From: Pseudonocardia lacus
Lineage (GTDB): Bacteria; Actinomycetota; Actinomycetes; Mycobacteriales; Pseudonocardiaceae
DNA: 49,670 nucleotides
Direction: 5' to 3'
NCBI RefSeq assembly: GCF_018531445.1
Contig: NZ_JAHDTH010000033.1
Coordinates: 1-49,670, forward strand
Shown here: positions 1-8,670 of the stretch, piece after piece
Numbering within the stretch: position 1 is the first letter of the stretch
How the letters are laid out: each line of letters starts with the position of its first letter
The notes under the pieces: generated by a model
Databases searched by the model: none
Told to the model about the DNA's origin: nothing
The model's input: the letters and a program-made list of their open reading frames with translations, nothing else
Translations under genes and position numbers: made by a program

Positions 1-1650
1 CAGCCGGGGTGCCGCCGCGGGCCAGTGCGTCGGCGGACCGGCCTCGACGAGCCAGGCCGGGGCGGCGCCGTTCGGCCGCGCCGCGCCGAGCGCGACGGCG
101 GCGGAAGCGGCCAGCACGAGCACCGCGGCCAGCGGCAGCCAGCGGTCGGGCATGGCGACCAGCCAGAGCCCGACCAGCGACCAGCCACCGGCGTCGAGCA
201 GGACGACGAACTGGCCGACGGCCCAGACCACCGCGGCGTAGACCGCCCCGGTCACCACCACCGCCGGCACCCAGGCCCACCGGGCCCGCCGCAGCACCGG
301 GAGCGCGTCCGCCCACACCTCGCCCGCTCCGGCGGCGATCAGGGTGGCGCCCGCGCCGGCCGCCGCGACCACGGCCACCCACAGCGGGTCGGCGGCCTCG
401 GTCGCGCCCAGCGAGGTGGGGTACCCGGCGACCAGCCCGACCGCCACCCCCAGCGCGGCCGGCCACGGCGGCGCCGAGCCCCCGACCGCGCGGGCCACCG
501 CCGATGCCCGCCACAGCGCCAGCCCGACCGAGCCCCCCAGCAGCGGGCCCACCGTCAGGGCCACGGCGAGCTGGGCGACCGAGGGGGGCGCGATCCCGAC
601 CGCGCTCGACAGCACCGCCTCGACCACGAGCGGCCCGGCCAGCCCGGCCAGGAACGCGGCGGTGAAGCCGTCCAGGAAGCCCACCCGGGCGGCGAGCTCC
701 GGGCGCTGCAGGACCGCGCGCCGCTCGGCCGGGCTCGGGTGCAGCGCCAGCGGACGGCGGTAGCGGGGCACCTCGGCCGCGCGGATCAGCGCGACGGCCC
801 CGAGCATCGGACCCGGCCCGGCCGGTGACCGGGCCGCTCGCAGGTCGGCGTCGTGCTCCCGGGAGCGCAACAGGGCCGCGCCGACCAGTTGCACGGTGCC
901 GGCGAGCAGCAGGGCCCGCCACAGGTGCTCGGGCAGCAGCGAGAGGTCGCCGGAGACGGCGCCGGCCACCGCCGGCAGCGCCAGCACCGGGGCCAGCACG
1001 TACCAGATCGAGCGGGCCAGCCAGGCGAACGCGACGTCGCGGTGCGCGATGTGGGCCAGCTCGTGGCGCACCACCGGGTCGAACAGCCGCGGGTCGCGCC
1101 ACCTCAGCGCCAACGCGACCGGCAGCACGACCGCGTAGCGACCCGGGACGCCGAAGCTGAACGCGTCGCGCTGGCGGGCCGAGCCGAGCAGCGGGGTCGG
1201 GCAGCGGCGCAGTCCGGCGGCCGCGGCCAGCTCGGCGAAGCGCCGCCCCGCCGGCTGCAGCCCTGCCGGCAGCGCAGCGGGGCGGCGCCGCCTGCGCAGC
1301 AGCGCCGGGACGAGGTGGAGCACGCCGAACCCGCCCACCGCCACGACCGCCGCCCCGCCCAGGACGAACGCGGCCCGCAGGTGCTCGCTACCGGCGCGGC
1401 AGGCGTCGAGCGCCGCCTGGCCGGTGCCCGTCGGGGCGTCCACCGGGACCAGCGGGGACACCGAGCAGGTGAGCTCGGTCGCCTCGTACGCCGACCGGGC
1501 CACCTCGCTGTGCAGCCACTCCCCGACGAAGAACCCGGCGGTCAGCAGGGCGGCCAGCAGCACCAGGTAGCGGCCGGTCGTCGGCGCGGGGTAGGCCAGC
1601 ACGTCGGGCCGGACCGCGGACGTGCGGCCCCCGGCGGCGACGGCGCCCAC
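1..1650 (-). CDS. M48-family membrane zinc metallopeptidase (C-terminus cut by window edge)
   Basis: A long reading frame runs off the left edge, so the C-terminus is missing. The protein has hydrophobic segments near residues 28-43 and 93-116, then a zinc-binding HELAH motif at about residues 196-200 followed by IAHRD, and further strongly hydrophobic segments. HExxH followed by a downstream Asp is typical of membrane-embedded M48 (HtpX/Ste24-like) peptidases that cleave membrane or misfolded proteins. The GTG start lies 9 bases after the stop of the upstream gene, so the two are probably co-transcribed. The Shine-Dalgarno is weak and a later start is possible. An M56-type sensor peptidase is the main alternative, but the HELAHIAHRD context fits M48 better. 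The substrate is unknown. Confidence 0.75.
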   Translation of the reverse strand, partial: MGAVAAGGRTSAVRPDVLAYPAPTTGRYLVLLAALLTAGFFVGEWLHSEVARSAYEATELTCSVSPLVPVDAPTGTGQAALDACRAGSEHLRAAFVLGGAAVVAVGGFGVLHLVPALLRRRRRPAALPAGLQPAGRRFAELAAAAGLRRCPTPLLGSARQRDAFSFGVPGRYAVVLPVALALRWRDPRLFDPVVRHELAHIAHRDVAFAWLARSIWYVLAPVLALPAVAGAVSGDLSLLPEHLWRALLLAGTVQLVGAALLRSREHDADLRAARSPAGPGPMLGAVALIRAAEVPRYRRPLALHPSPAERRAVLQRPELAARVGFLDGFTAAFLAGLAGPLVVEAVLSSAVGIAPPSVAQLAVALTVGPLLGGSVGLALWRASAVARAVGGSAPPWPAALGVAVGLVAGYPTSLGATEAADPLWVAVVAAAGAGATLIAAGAGEVWADALPVLRRARWAWVPAVVVTGAVYAAVVWAVGQFVVLLDAGGWSLVGLWLVAMPDRWLPLAAVLVLAASAAVALGAARPNGAAPAWLVEAGPPTHWPAAAPRL

Positions 1651-1659
1651 GGCCGGGCC

Positions 1660-2127
1660 TCAGCGCACCCGGATCGCGCCGACGATCGCGTCGGCCACCA
1701 GCGCCGCCTGCTGGTCGGGCAGGCCGACGGCGCGGGCCTGCCGCACGGCGATCCGGCGCACCGTCTCGGCCTGCTCGCCGGTCAGCGGCGGGACCGCGGC
1801 GGGCTCGGGCGCGCGGGTGCGCCGGAACAGCCCGCGCACCCAGGACGTCACCAGCGCCTCGGACTCCTCGCGGGCGGCGGTGGACACGGTGGTGACCAGC
1901 CAGGTCACCACCGAGCCCGCCACGGCCAGCGCGTACGGGGTGAGCAGGGCCAGGTCGAGCCCGAACCCGACGGCCTCCGCGCGCCGCGCCGGGCTGAGCA
2001 CGGCCTGGGGGTCGGCGAAGTACTCCTGGGCGACCGGGTCGAACACCGCCATCTCGTCGGGCGCCAACCGGTCCACGACGTGGCGGGCCAGCTCACCCGA
2101 CAGGGCCTGCTCCGCACGGCTGTCCAT
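1660..2127 (-). CDS. Hypothetical membrane-anchored protein, 155 aa
   Basis: No family recognised. The first ATG of the likely protein (start MDSRAEQ) is preceded by a GGGAGGT ribosome-binding site at good spacing, so it is preferred to start codons further upstream. The N-terminal third is charged and predicted helical. One hydrophobic stretch (about residues 54-76) could span the membrane, and the C-terminal part is acidic/basic helical with a short Arg-rich patch. It sits 9 bases upstream of the M48 peptidase, and its first 35 bases overlap the end of the MFS gene. A role as partner or regulator of the peptidase is only a guess from position. Confidence 0.6.
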   Translation of the reverse strand: MDSRAEQALSGELARHVVDRLAPDEMAVFDPVAQEYFADPQAVLSPARRAEAVGFGLDLALLTPYALAVAGSVVTWLVTTVSTAAREESEALVTSWVRGLFRRTRAPEPAAVPPLTGEQAETVRRIAVRQARAVGLPDQQAALVADAIVGAIRVR

Positions 2128-3445
2128 CCACCGACCTCCCGCCGGGGCCCCGACGCGCGGGGCCGCGCACCGTCCCGCCCGCACGGGCCGGCCCACGAAC
2201 GAGCAGCGACGAGACGGCGGTGATACGCCCCCGCGGCGCTCGGTCGACCATCACGGCCCGCGGGAGGCTACCGCGCCGCGGCGGGTCCGGCAGGTGCTCG
2301 CGCGACCGGCGGCCGATGACGGCGGTGCAGCCCAGCGCGAGCACGCCCAGCGCGGCCAGCATGACCGGGTAGCCGGCGACGCCGCTGAGCACGGCCAGCA
2401 CCGAGGGCAGCAGGAAGCCCGCGTAGGCCAGCGCGTAGTAGACCCCGGTGAGCGCGGCCAGCTCGCCGGGTCCGGCGAGCCGCTGCAGCTCCAGCAGCCC
2501 GGAGACCACCGCGATCCCGTAGGCGGCGCCGAGCACGACCGCCGCGGCCAGGGCGGCGGCCGGCGAGCGCACCGCCGCGGCGGCGGCGCTCACCGCCAGC
2601 CCCGCCGACATGATCACCATCGACACCAGGGCGCCGCGCGCGCTCGTCGGCCGGTCCAGTCGCTTGGCCAGCGGCTGGACCAGCGCGCCGGCGCCGAGCG
2701 TGCAGACCGTGAGCAGCGTGGAGTAGGCCAGCCCCCACGGGCCCAGCCGGTCGCCGACCACCTGGGGCATGATCGCGTAGGCCACCCCGGCCGACCCGAA
2801 GATCCACGGCGCCATCGGGGTGATCACCCAGCGGAAGCGCGGGTGCCGGACACCGGCGAACCGTCCGGTGGCGCGCGGGGCCGGTGCGCCGCGGGTCTCG
2901 GGCAGCCGCACGATCGCCGCCAGCGTGGCCGAGGCCAGCACCGCGTGCACGGCGTAGGGCAGCACCATCGGCGCGGGCGCCCACTGCGCGAGCACCCCGG
3001 CGACCCCGGCGCCGAGGCCGAACCCCAGGGTGAGCCACAGCGCCGCGCGGCGGACGCCGGTGGCCCGCCCGGCCCCGCCGAGCACGGACAGCTCGCTCAC
3101 CCACGTCGACCCGACCGCCATCGCCACGGCCACCCCCATCCCGGTGGTGAAGCGCCCGGCCGCGATCCACCCGGTGCCCGCCTCCCCCGCCGCGATCAGC
3201 ACGCTGGCCAGCGCCGACAACGCCGTGCCGACGACCATGAGCGGCTTGCGCCCGTACCGCTCCGAGAGCGCGCCGACCACCAGCAGCGCCGGGACCAGTC
3301 CGACGACGTACGCGCCGAGCAGGGCGTCGACGGTCAGCACCGACAGCCCGGACTCCCGGTACATCACCAGCAACGGGGTGAACTGGTTGCCGCCCCAGCC
3401 GCAGGCGAACACGGCCGCCGCGGCGGCCTTCCAGGCGTGCCTCAC
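2093..3445 (-). CDS. MFS transporter, 450 aa
   Basis: A 12-TM-like hydrophobic protein. After the second helix it has GALSERYGRKPL, matching MFS signature motif A, and the early GGNQFTPLLVMYRE segment is common in drug/metabolite efflux MFS proteins. The GTG start forms a 4-base GTGA overlap with the stop of the upstream acyl-CoA synthetase, a classic translational coupling; an ATG 36 bases upstream has no such support. The C-terminal 40 residues are Arg/Gly/Pro-rich and unlike a membrane segment, and they overlap the next gene. The end could therefore be a natural tail or the result of an upstream frameshift. The substrate is unknown. Co-transcription with an acyl-CoA synthetase suggests uptake or export of a carboxylic acid. 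Confidence 0.85.
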   Translation of the reverse strand: MRHAWKAAAAAVFACGWGGNQFTPLLVMYRESGLSVLTVDALLGAYVVGLVPALLVVGALSERYGRKPLMVVGTALSALASVLIAAGEAGTGWIAAGRFTTGMGVAVAMAVGSTWVSELSVLGGAGRATGVRRAALWLTLGFGLGAGVAGVLAQWAPAPMVLPYAVHAVLASATLAAIVRLPETRGAPAPRATGRFAGVRHPRFRWVITPMAPWIFGSAGVAYAIMPQVVGDRLGPWGLAYSTLLTVCTLGAGALVQPLAKRLDRPTSARGALVSMVIMSAGLAVSAAAAAVRSPAAALAAAVVLGAAYGIAVVSGLLELQRLAGPGELAALTGVYYALAYAGFLLPSVLAVLSGVAGYPVMLAALGVLALGCTAVIGRRSREHLPDPPRRGSLPRAVMVDRAPRGRITAVSSLLVRGPARAGGTVRGPARRGPGGRSVDGQPCGAGPVG

Positions 3446-5145
3446 CGCCGGTGCAGCTCCGGGAACTGGTCGTCGCGCCACTCCTGGACCTGCTCCTCGC
3501 CGCGCGCGGCGCGTTCCTCGCGCCCGCGCAGGTCGACCCGGCGGATCTTCCCGGAGATCGTCTTGGGCAGCTCGGCGAACTCGATGCGGCGCACCCGCTG
3601 GTACGGGGCCAGCTTCGTGCGGGCGTGGCGCAGGATCGCCAGGGCCAGCTCCGGCGAGGGCTCGTGCCCGGCGGCGAGCGAGACGTAGGCCTTCGGGACG
3701 GCCAGGCGCAGCTCGTCGGGCGCCGGGACGACCGCGGCCTCGGCGACGGCCGGGTGCTCGATGAGCACGCTCTCCAGCTCGAACGGGGAGATCTTGTAGT
3801 CCGAGGCCTTGAACACGTCGTCGGTGCGCCCGATGTAGAAGATGTAGCCGTCCGCGTCGCGGGAGGCCACGTCACCGGTGTGGTAGTAGCCGCCGGCCAT
3901 GGCCTCGGCGTCGCGCTCCGGGTCGTCGCGGTAGCCGGTCATCAGGCTCATCGGCCGGCGCGACAGGTCGACGCAGATCTCCCCCTCCTCGGCGGGGCGC
4001 CCGGTCAGCGGGTCGACCAGCACGATCGGCACGCCGGGCAGCGGCAGCCCCATCGAGCCCGGCTTCACCGGCATCCCGGGCACATTGCCCACCGCGAGCG
4101 GCAGCTCGGTCTGGCCGTAGCCGTCCCGGATCGTCAGCCCCCACGCGGCCCTGACCTGGTCCATCACCTCGGGGTTGAGCGGCTCGCCCGCCGAGAGCAG
4201 CTCGCGCAGCGCGCCCGGCCCGCCGGACAGGTCGGCCTTGATCAGCATCCGCCACACCGTCGGCGGGGCGCAGAACGTGTTCACCCCGGCCCGCCGGATC
4301 TGCCCGAGCAGCGCGGCGGCGTCGAAGCGCCGGTAGTTGTAGACGAAGATCGTCGCCTCGGCGATCCACGGCGCGAAGAAGCACGACCAGGCGTGCTTGG
4401 CCCAGCCGGGGCTGCTGATGTTCAGGTGCACGTCGCCCGGGGCCGCCGCCACCCAGAACGACGTGGCCAGGTGCCCCACCGGGTAGGACACCTGGGTGTG
4501 CTCGACCAGCTTGGGCCGGCTGGTGGTGCCGGAGGTGAAGTACAGCAGCTGCGGGTCCGACGGCGCCGTTCCCGGGTGCGCGGCCGGCGGCACCTCGGCG
4601 GCGTAGGCGTCGCGGTAGGTCACCCAGCCCGGGCGCGGCTGCCCGACGACGAACCGGGTGTACGCACCGGGGACGGCGTCGAACTTGGCCGCGTCCCCGG
4701 CGTTGGCCACGACGTGCCGGGCCCCGCCGCGCCCGATGCGGTCCACCAGGTCGGTGGGGCCCAGCGCCGTGGTCGTGGGCAGGATGACCGCGCCGAGCTT
4801 CATCACCGCCAGCATCGACTCCCAGAGCTCGACCTGGTTGTCGAGCATGAGCAGCACCCGGTCGCCGCGCGCCACCCCGTGCGCGGCCAGGTGCACGGCG
4901 ACCTGGTCAGAGCGGCGCGCCATCGCGTCGAAGGAGTAGCGGGCCTCGCTGCCGTCCTCCTCCACGATCCACAGCGCGGTGCGGTCCACGCCGCGGGCGA
5001 CGGCGTCGAACCAGTCCACCGCCCAGTTGAAGCGCTCGCCGAGGTCGGGCCAGGCGAACCGCTCGACGGCGCTCGCATAGTCCCGCGACAGCTCCCGCAG
5101 CAGGTCGCGGGCGCGCCGGTAGGTATCGGTCGTCGTGGTCCCCAC
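3442..5145 (-). CDS. AMP-dependent acyl-CoA synthetase, 567 aa
   Basis: ANL-superfamily enzyme that activates a carboxylic acid with ATP and joins it to CoA. The P-loop-like motif YFTSGTTSRPK lies near residues 202-212. It is followed by a DGYGQTE core motif, a YHTGD hinge-region motif and a C-terminal GKIRR carrying the catalytic Lys. The SPGWAKHAW segment and overall length resemble medium-chain (ACSM-like) or acetyl/propionyl-CoA-synthetase-like ligases. I chose the GTG at 5145 because GAGGAG sits 7 bases upstream of it. An ATG 15 bases earlier has no ribosome-binding site and itself overlaps that GAGGAG. It is coupled to the MFS gene by a GTGA overlap. The substrate cannot be read from the sequence. 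Confidence 0.9.
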   Translation of the reverse strand: MGTTTTDTYRRARDLLRELSRDYASAVERFAWPDLGERFNWAVDWFDAVARGVDRTALWIVEEDGSEARYSFDAMARRSDQVAVHLAAHGVARGDRVLLMLDNQVELWESMLAVMKLGAVILPTTTALGPTDLVDRIGRGGARHVVANAGDAAKFDAVPGAYTRFVVGQPRPGWVTYRDAYAAEVPPAAHPGTAPSDPQLLYFTSGTTSRPKLVEHTQVSYPVGHLATSFWVAAAPGDVHLNISSPGWAKHAWSCFFAPWIAEATIFVYNYRRFDAAALLGQIRRAGVNTFCAPPTVWRMLIKADLSGGPGALRELLSAGEPLNPEVMDQVRAAWGLTIRDGYGQTELPLAVGNVPGMPVKPGSMGLPLPGVPIVLVDPLTGRPAEEGEICVDLSRRPMSLMTGYRDDPERDAEAMAGGYYHTGDVASRDADGYIFYIGRTDDVFKASDYKISPFELESVLIEHPAVAEAAVVPAPDELRLAVPKAYVSLAAGHEPSPELALAILRHARTKLAPYQRVRRIEFAELPKTISGKIRRVDLRGREERAARGEEQVQEWRDDQFPELHRR

Positions 5146-5169
5146 GTGCGGGCTCCTCATGGGCGGTCG

Positions 5170-5197
5170 GGATCGGGCGGGTGGGATCGGGCGGGTG
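5170..5197. repeat. Two tandem 14-bp repeats upstream of the acyl-CoA synthetase
   Basis: GGATCGGGCGGGTG occurs twice head to tail in the short gap between the oxidoreductase hairpin and the acyl-CoA synthetase start. It may be a direct-repeat operator or a small slippage product; the sequence does not tell which. Confidence 0.5.
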
Positions 5198-5203
5198 GTG
5201 ACG

Positions 5204-5245
5204 GCGACCGCGGCGACCGGCCCACCGGCCGGGCGCCGCGGTCGC
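5204..5245 (-). terminator. Strong hairpin, probable terminator after the LLM oxidoreductase
   Basis: The arms 5204-5215 and 5234-5245 are a perfect 12-bp inverted repeat. After one A/G mismatch the stem continues for 6 more base pairs (5217-5222 with 5227-5232), leaving a CACC loop. The stem starts 6 bases after the oxidoreductase stop codon. There is no U tract, as is common for actinobacterial terminators. Alternatively it may attenuate read-through into the acyl-CoA synthetase or protect the mRNA 3' end. Confidence 0.7.
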
Positions 5246-5251
5246 GGCCGG

Positions 5252-6472
5252 TCACGCGTCGACGGCGGCCCGGTAGTCGATCGGGTCCTCCAGCGGCAGC
5301 GCCTGGATCGCCGGCATGACCTCGCGGGCGAACAGGTCGGTGCTCTTCGCGGCGACCTCGCGCGGCATGTCGCCGTAGCGCATGACCAGCATGAACTCCT
5401 CCGGGCGGAACGCCGCGGCGATCCGGCGCATCTTGTCGACGCACTGGTCGGGGGTGCCCCACACGTGGTTGGCCAGGTAGGCGTCGCCCATGAGCTTCGC
5501 CGCCCCGCCGGCGGCGTTCATCGCCTCGGACTGGCCGGCGTAGTGCTCGTAACCCTTGGTGGTGGCGAAGTGGCCGCTGTCGAGCTCGTAGTTGCGCCGC
5601 GCGCTGTCGGCGTACTGCGGGATGAACCGGCGCGCGTGCTCCGCGGCCTCCTGCTCGTTCTCGCCGCAGAACACGTTCATGTGGATCCGCGGCCGGGCCG
5701 GCCCGAACCCGGCCTCCGCGCGGGCGCGGCCGAACTCCGCCAGCTCGGCGTGGTAGTCGTCCCACGGGCGCTGCGGGATGATCAGCGGCTTGAGCCCGAA
5801 CCGGGCGCCGATGGGCGCCGACGAGGGGCTGCCCCAGGAGAAGTGGAAGTTGTCGATCAGCGCCTGCGGGTCGCGCGGTCGGGGGCGCATGGTGACGTCC
5901 TCGAACGTGTAGTGCTCGCCCTTGAAGCTGAACGACTCCTGGGTCAGCGCCAGCTTGACCACCTGGATCGCCTCGTCGAACCGGGTGCGCGACTCCCCCA
6001 TCTCCAGCCCCAACTGGCGGAACTCGCGCCGGGCCGCGCCGCGGCCGAAGCCGATGTAGGGGGTCCGCCCCCGCAGCTGGTACTGCAGGGTGGTGATGTC
6101 CTCGGCGACCCGCAGCGGGTGGTGCCACGGCAGGACCACGACCATCGTCCCGACGTCGATCCGTGAGGTGGCGCCGGCGATGAACGACAGCAGCTGCACC
6201 GGGTTGGGGATCATCGTGTACGGGCTGACGTGGTGCTCGACCGTCCACAGCGAGTCCCAGCCCTGGTCCTCGGCGGCGAGGGCGGTGTCGAGCTCCTCCT
6301 CGTAGCGCTTGATGTCGGTCTGCGGGTCGAGCGGCTCGGCGCTCCGCCCGGCCTCCTTGGCCTCGTAGCGCTCCCAGTCCGCGTAGTTCTGGAAGAACAT
6401 CGTCATTCCGACGCGCACTGTGCTTCGTTCTGCCGCCGTGTTCCGTTCGGGCGCCGTGTTGGCTTCGGGCAC
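5252..6472 (-). CDS. LLM-class (luciferase-like) flavin-dependent oxidoreductase, 406 aa
   Basis: The protein matches the bacterial luciferase-like monooxygenase fold. It has an early QGWDSLWTVEHH segment, the GTMVVVLPWHHPLRVAEDI strand/loop typical of the family, a YIGFGRG phosphate-binding-type loop, and a C-terminal GTPDQCVDKM motif seen in FMN- or F420-dependent members. I chose the GTG at 6472 because AGGAGG lies 7 bases upstream. The ATG of MTMFFQN, 66 bases later, is the start homologues would suggest but lacks a ribosome-binding site, so a 22-residue Glu/Asn/Thr-rich extension is likely translated. It lies 65 bases downstream of the serine hydrolase on the same strand. It probably oxidises an organic substrate with reduced flavin or F420; the substrate is unknown. 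Confidence 0.88.
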   Translation of the reverse strand: MPEANTAPERNTAAERSTVRVGMTMFFQNYADWERYEAKEAGRSAEPLDPQTDIKRYEEELDTALAAEDQGWDSLWTVEHHVSPYTMIPNPVQLLSFIAGATSRIDVGTMVVVLPWHHPLRVAEDITTLQYQLRGRTPYIGFGRGAARREFRQLGLEMGESRTRFDEAIQVVKLALTQESFSFKGEHYTFEDVTMRPRPRDPQALIDNFHFSWGSPSSAPIGARFGLKPLIIPQRPWDDYHAELAEFGRARAEAGFGPARPRIHMNVFCGENEQEAAEHARRFIPQYADSARRNYELDSGHFATTKGYEHYAGQSEAMNAAGGAAKLMGDAYLANHVWGTPDQCVDKMRRIAAAFRPEEFMLVMRYGDMPREVAAKSTDLFAREVMPAIQALPLEDPIDYRAAVDA

Positions 6473-6537
6473 TGCTCCGCCTCCTGGTGTTCGGGGTGCT
6501 CCGGCGGGTCGCCGGGAGCGTTCGGGCCGGGTCGGGG

Positions 6538-7734
6538 TCAGCGCAGCGCCTGCGACAGCGCCGCGATCAGGGCCGCGGTCCGGGGCTCGCCGACCAGCGA
6601 GGCCCCCAGCTGGTTCTGCACGTAGCCGAAGCCGACGCGCGCGGTCGCGTCGCCGAAGCCCAGCGCGCCGCCGGCGCCGGCGTGGCCGAACGAGCCGTCG
6701 CCCAGCAACGGCGCGCCCGCCGTGCCGAGCTGGAAGCCGATCCCGAAGCGGCTCTCGGCGATGAGCACCTCGTCCGGGCCGCGCACCTGCTCGACGCGGG
6801 CCCGGTCGAGGGCCTTCTCGGACAGGATCCGCACGCCGTCGACCTCGCCGACGCAGGCGGCGTAGAGCCGCGAGAGCGAGCGCGCCGTGGTGATGCCATT
6901 GGCCGCGGGCTGCTCCATGGCGTAGACGTCGGGGTCGTTCCAGCTCCCGGCGTCGGGCGTGGGCAGGGCGCCGTTGGTGGACAGCGTCCGGGCGAACAGC
7001 GAGGTCGGGTCGGACAGCGCGCCGACGACCCGGAGCACGAGCTCCCGGGCGGCGGGATCGGTGATCGCGTCGAGCGCGGCGGGGTCCGGCACGCCGTTGA
7101 TCAGCGGCGCGACCGCGGCCGCCCGGTCGCGCGGCAGGCCGATCCAGAAGTCCAGGCCCAGCGGCCCGGCGACCTCCTCGGCGAACACGGTGCCCAGCGA
7201 GCGACCGGTCGCCCGGCGGACGAGCTCGCCGGTGAGCCAGCCGAAGGTCAGCGCGTGGTAGCCGTGCCGGGTGCCGGGCTCCCAGAGCGGTTCCTGGCGC
7301 GCCAGCGCCTCCACCACGGGGGTGCCGGCCAGCAGGTCCGCGCGGGTCAGCGGCTCGGTCGGGACCGGGAGCCCCGCCTGGTGGCTGAGCAGCTGCGCGA
7401 CGGTGACCCGGTCCTTGCCGCCGGCGCCGAACTCGGGCCAGTAGCTCGCGACCGGGGAGTCCAGGTCGAGCTCGCCGCGCTCGGCCAGCAGGTTGACCAC
7501 GACGGCGGTGGCGCCCTTGGTGACCGAGTAGACCAACCCCGGCGTGTCGCGCTCCCACTTCCGGCCGGTGGCCGGGTCGACGACACCGCCCCAGAGATCG
7601 ACCACCATCTCGCCGTCGACGTGGACGGCCAGCGCCGCCCCGACGTCGCCGCGCTCGACGAAGTTGGCCACGAACTCGTCGCGGACCCCCTCGAACCCCG
7701 CGGCGACGCTGCCGTCGACAACCGGTTCCGCCAT
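6538..7734 (-). CDS. Beta-lactamase-fold serine hydrolase (family VIII esterase-like), 398 aa
   Basis: Class C beta-lactamase/EstB-like hydrolase. The catalytic S-x-x-K is SVTK at residues 70-73, and the second motif Tyr is Y159 in GYHALTFGW, a form common in family VIII carboxylesterases rather than true beta-lactamases. A late HAGAGGALGFGD segment supplies the third, HxG-like motif. No signal peptide is seen, so the enzyme is probably cytoplasmic and hydrolyses an ester or lactone. The ATG start has GGAGGG 7 bases upstream. It begins a run of minus-strand genes (oxidoreductase, acyl-CoA synthetase, transporter) and is divergent from a TetR gene that is a likely regulator. Confidence 0.88.
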   Translation of the reverse strand: MAEPVVDGSVAAGFEGVRDEFVANFVERGDVGAALAVHVDGEMVVDLWGGVVDPATGRKWERDTPGLVYSVTKGATAVVVNLLAERGELDLDSPVASYWPEFGAGGKDRVTVAQLLSHQAGLPVPTEPLTRADLLAGTPVVEALARQEPLWEPGTRHGYHALTFGWLTGELVRRATGRSLGTVFAEEVAGPLGLDFWIGLPRDRAAAVAPLINGVPDPAALDAITDPAARELVLRVVGALSDPTSLFARTLSTNGALPTPDAGSWNDPDVYAMEQPAANGITTARSLSRLYAACVGEVDGVRILSEKALDRARVEQVRGPDEVLIAESRFGIGFQLGTAGAPLLGDGSFGHAGAGGALGFGDATARVGFGYVQNQLGASLVGEPRTAALIAALSQALR

Positions 7735-7833
7735 GTGCACACCCTCCAGTCCGTGAATCCGGTGCGCCGACCGGAAAAGCGCGGGAAAGACCCCGGGAAT
7801 CGGCGTGAACCGCGACCGGGTGCGCCGCCGGTC

Positions 7834-7854
7834 TCCGATCAGCGCCCGATCGGA
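7834..7854. promoter_or_regulatory. Inverted repeat between serine hydrolase and TetR gene (candidate operator)
   Basis: TCCGATC-N7-GATCGGA is a perfect 7-bp inverted repeat in the 201-bp divergent intergenic region. Its size and location suit a TetR-family operator controlling one or both flanking genes. Function is inferred from position only. Confidence 0.4.
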
Positions 7855-7923
7855 CTGTAGGAACGCCCGGTCAGCGCCCGGTACCCCCGAAAGTGAGCGC
7901 GTCCGGCGACGATTGCGGGGTCC

Positions 7924-7929
7924 TACACT
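7924..7929 (+). promoter_or_regulatory. Likely -10 box (TACACT) of a leaderless TetR transcript
   Basis: TACACT lies 6 bases before the ATG of the TetR gene, which has no Shine-Dalgarno sequence. This geometry places the transcription start at or next to the ATG, a common arrangement in actinobacteria. Confidence 0.45.
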
Positions 7930-7935
7930 CGCCCC

Positions 7936-8583
7936 ATGCACGCCGACGACCGGGATTCCGCCGGCCCGCGCAGGCGCCCCTCGATGCGGCTCAGGCAGAA
8001 GGAGCAGACGCGCAGGCTGCTGCGCGAAGCCGCGCTCGGGCTGTTCGCGGCGAAGGGCTACGCCGCCACCACGATCGACGACATCACCTCGGTGGCCGGC
8101 GCCAGCCGGGCGACGTTCTACCTGCACTACGACGGCAAGGCGCGGATCGTGGCCGAGCTGTACGAGGACACGATCATGCCGGAGACCTTCGAGTACTACC
8201 GGCGCCTCGACTCCCTCGACGGCCCCGACGACGCCGCCCTGCGCGGCTGGCTCGACGACGCGCTCGGCTTCTTCGAGCGCCACCGCGACGCGCTGCGCCT
8301 GGCCGACGAGGCCGTCTCCGCCGACCCGGGGTTCGAGCAGCTGCTGCCGGCCCGGCTGCTCGACCGGATCACCGAGTGCATGCCCCGCCACCTGGGCCGC
8401 TGGCCCGCGCCGGAGCGCGAGCCGGCACGGCTGCGGGTGCAACTGCTCATCCTGCAGCTCAGCCACTTCGCCCGGCTGTGGGTGGACGGGCACTGGCCGG
8501 TCAAGCGCGACGTCGCCCTCGACGTGCTGCTCGACCTGTGGGGCCATGCGCTGCGCGCGGGCGGCCCCGAACGGGGGCAGTGA
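7936..8583 (+). CDS. TetR/AcrR-family transcriptional regulator, 215 aa
   Basis: The N-terminal DNA-binding domain runs over about residues 20-70 (RRLLREAALGLFAAKGYAAT, then DDITSVAGASRATFYLHYDGK), with the classic TetR helix-turn-helix and the YLHYDGK helix 4 start. The C-terminal two thirds is a helical ligand-binding/dimer domain with no specific hit. An in-frame ATG at 7984 (MRLRQKEQ) is an alternative start. It is divergent from the serine hydrolase, with an inverted repeat between them, so it probably represses that operon. The ligand is unknown. Confidence 0.9.
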   Translation: MHADDRDSAGPRRRPSMRLRQKEQTRRLLREAALGLFAAKGYAATTIDDITSVAGASRATFYLHYDGKARIVAELYEDTIMPETFEYYRRLDSLDGPDDAALRGWLDDALGFFERHRDALRLADEAVSADPGFEQLLPARLLDRITECMPRHLGRWPAPEREPARLRVQLLILQLSHFARLWVDGHWPVKRDVALDVLLDLWGHALRAGGPERGQ

Positions 8584-8611
8584 CCCGCTCACCTCACAGG
8601 CGTCTGGTCAG

Positions 8612-8641
8612 TTGACATGGTGTCAGCGAGATTCGTACCGT
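8612..8641 (+). promoter_or_regulatory. Sigma70-type promoter of the LuxR pair
   Basis: TTGACA (8612-8617) and TACCGT (8636-8641) are separated by 18 bases, about 30 bases before the start of the GAF-LuxR gene. This is the best canonical -35 box in the window. Confidence 0.55.
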
Positions 8642-8670
8642 GATCGGGGTCCACGACGAAGTGGGGTGCG

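Noticed and set aside
25..828. Plus-strand open frames over the first 2.2 kb
   Set aside because: They are low-complexity and lie opposite the M48 peptidase frame, which has HELAH and membrane segments.
2093..2127. Frameshift in the MFS tail
   Set aside because: The Arg/Gly-rich tail is odd but the reading frame is open and no restored alternative frame was obvious, so it is noted rather than called a pseudogene.
1622..3688. Long plus-strand frame antisense to the MFS gene
   Set aside because: Its translation is Arg/Pro/Ala-rich without domains, as expected for the antisense of a high-GC gene; the minus strand shows clear MFS features.
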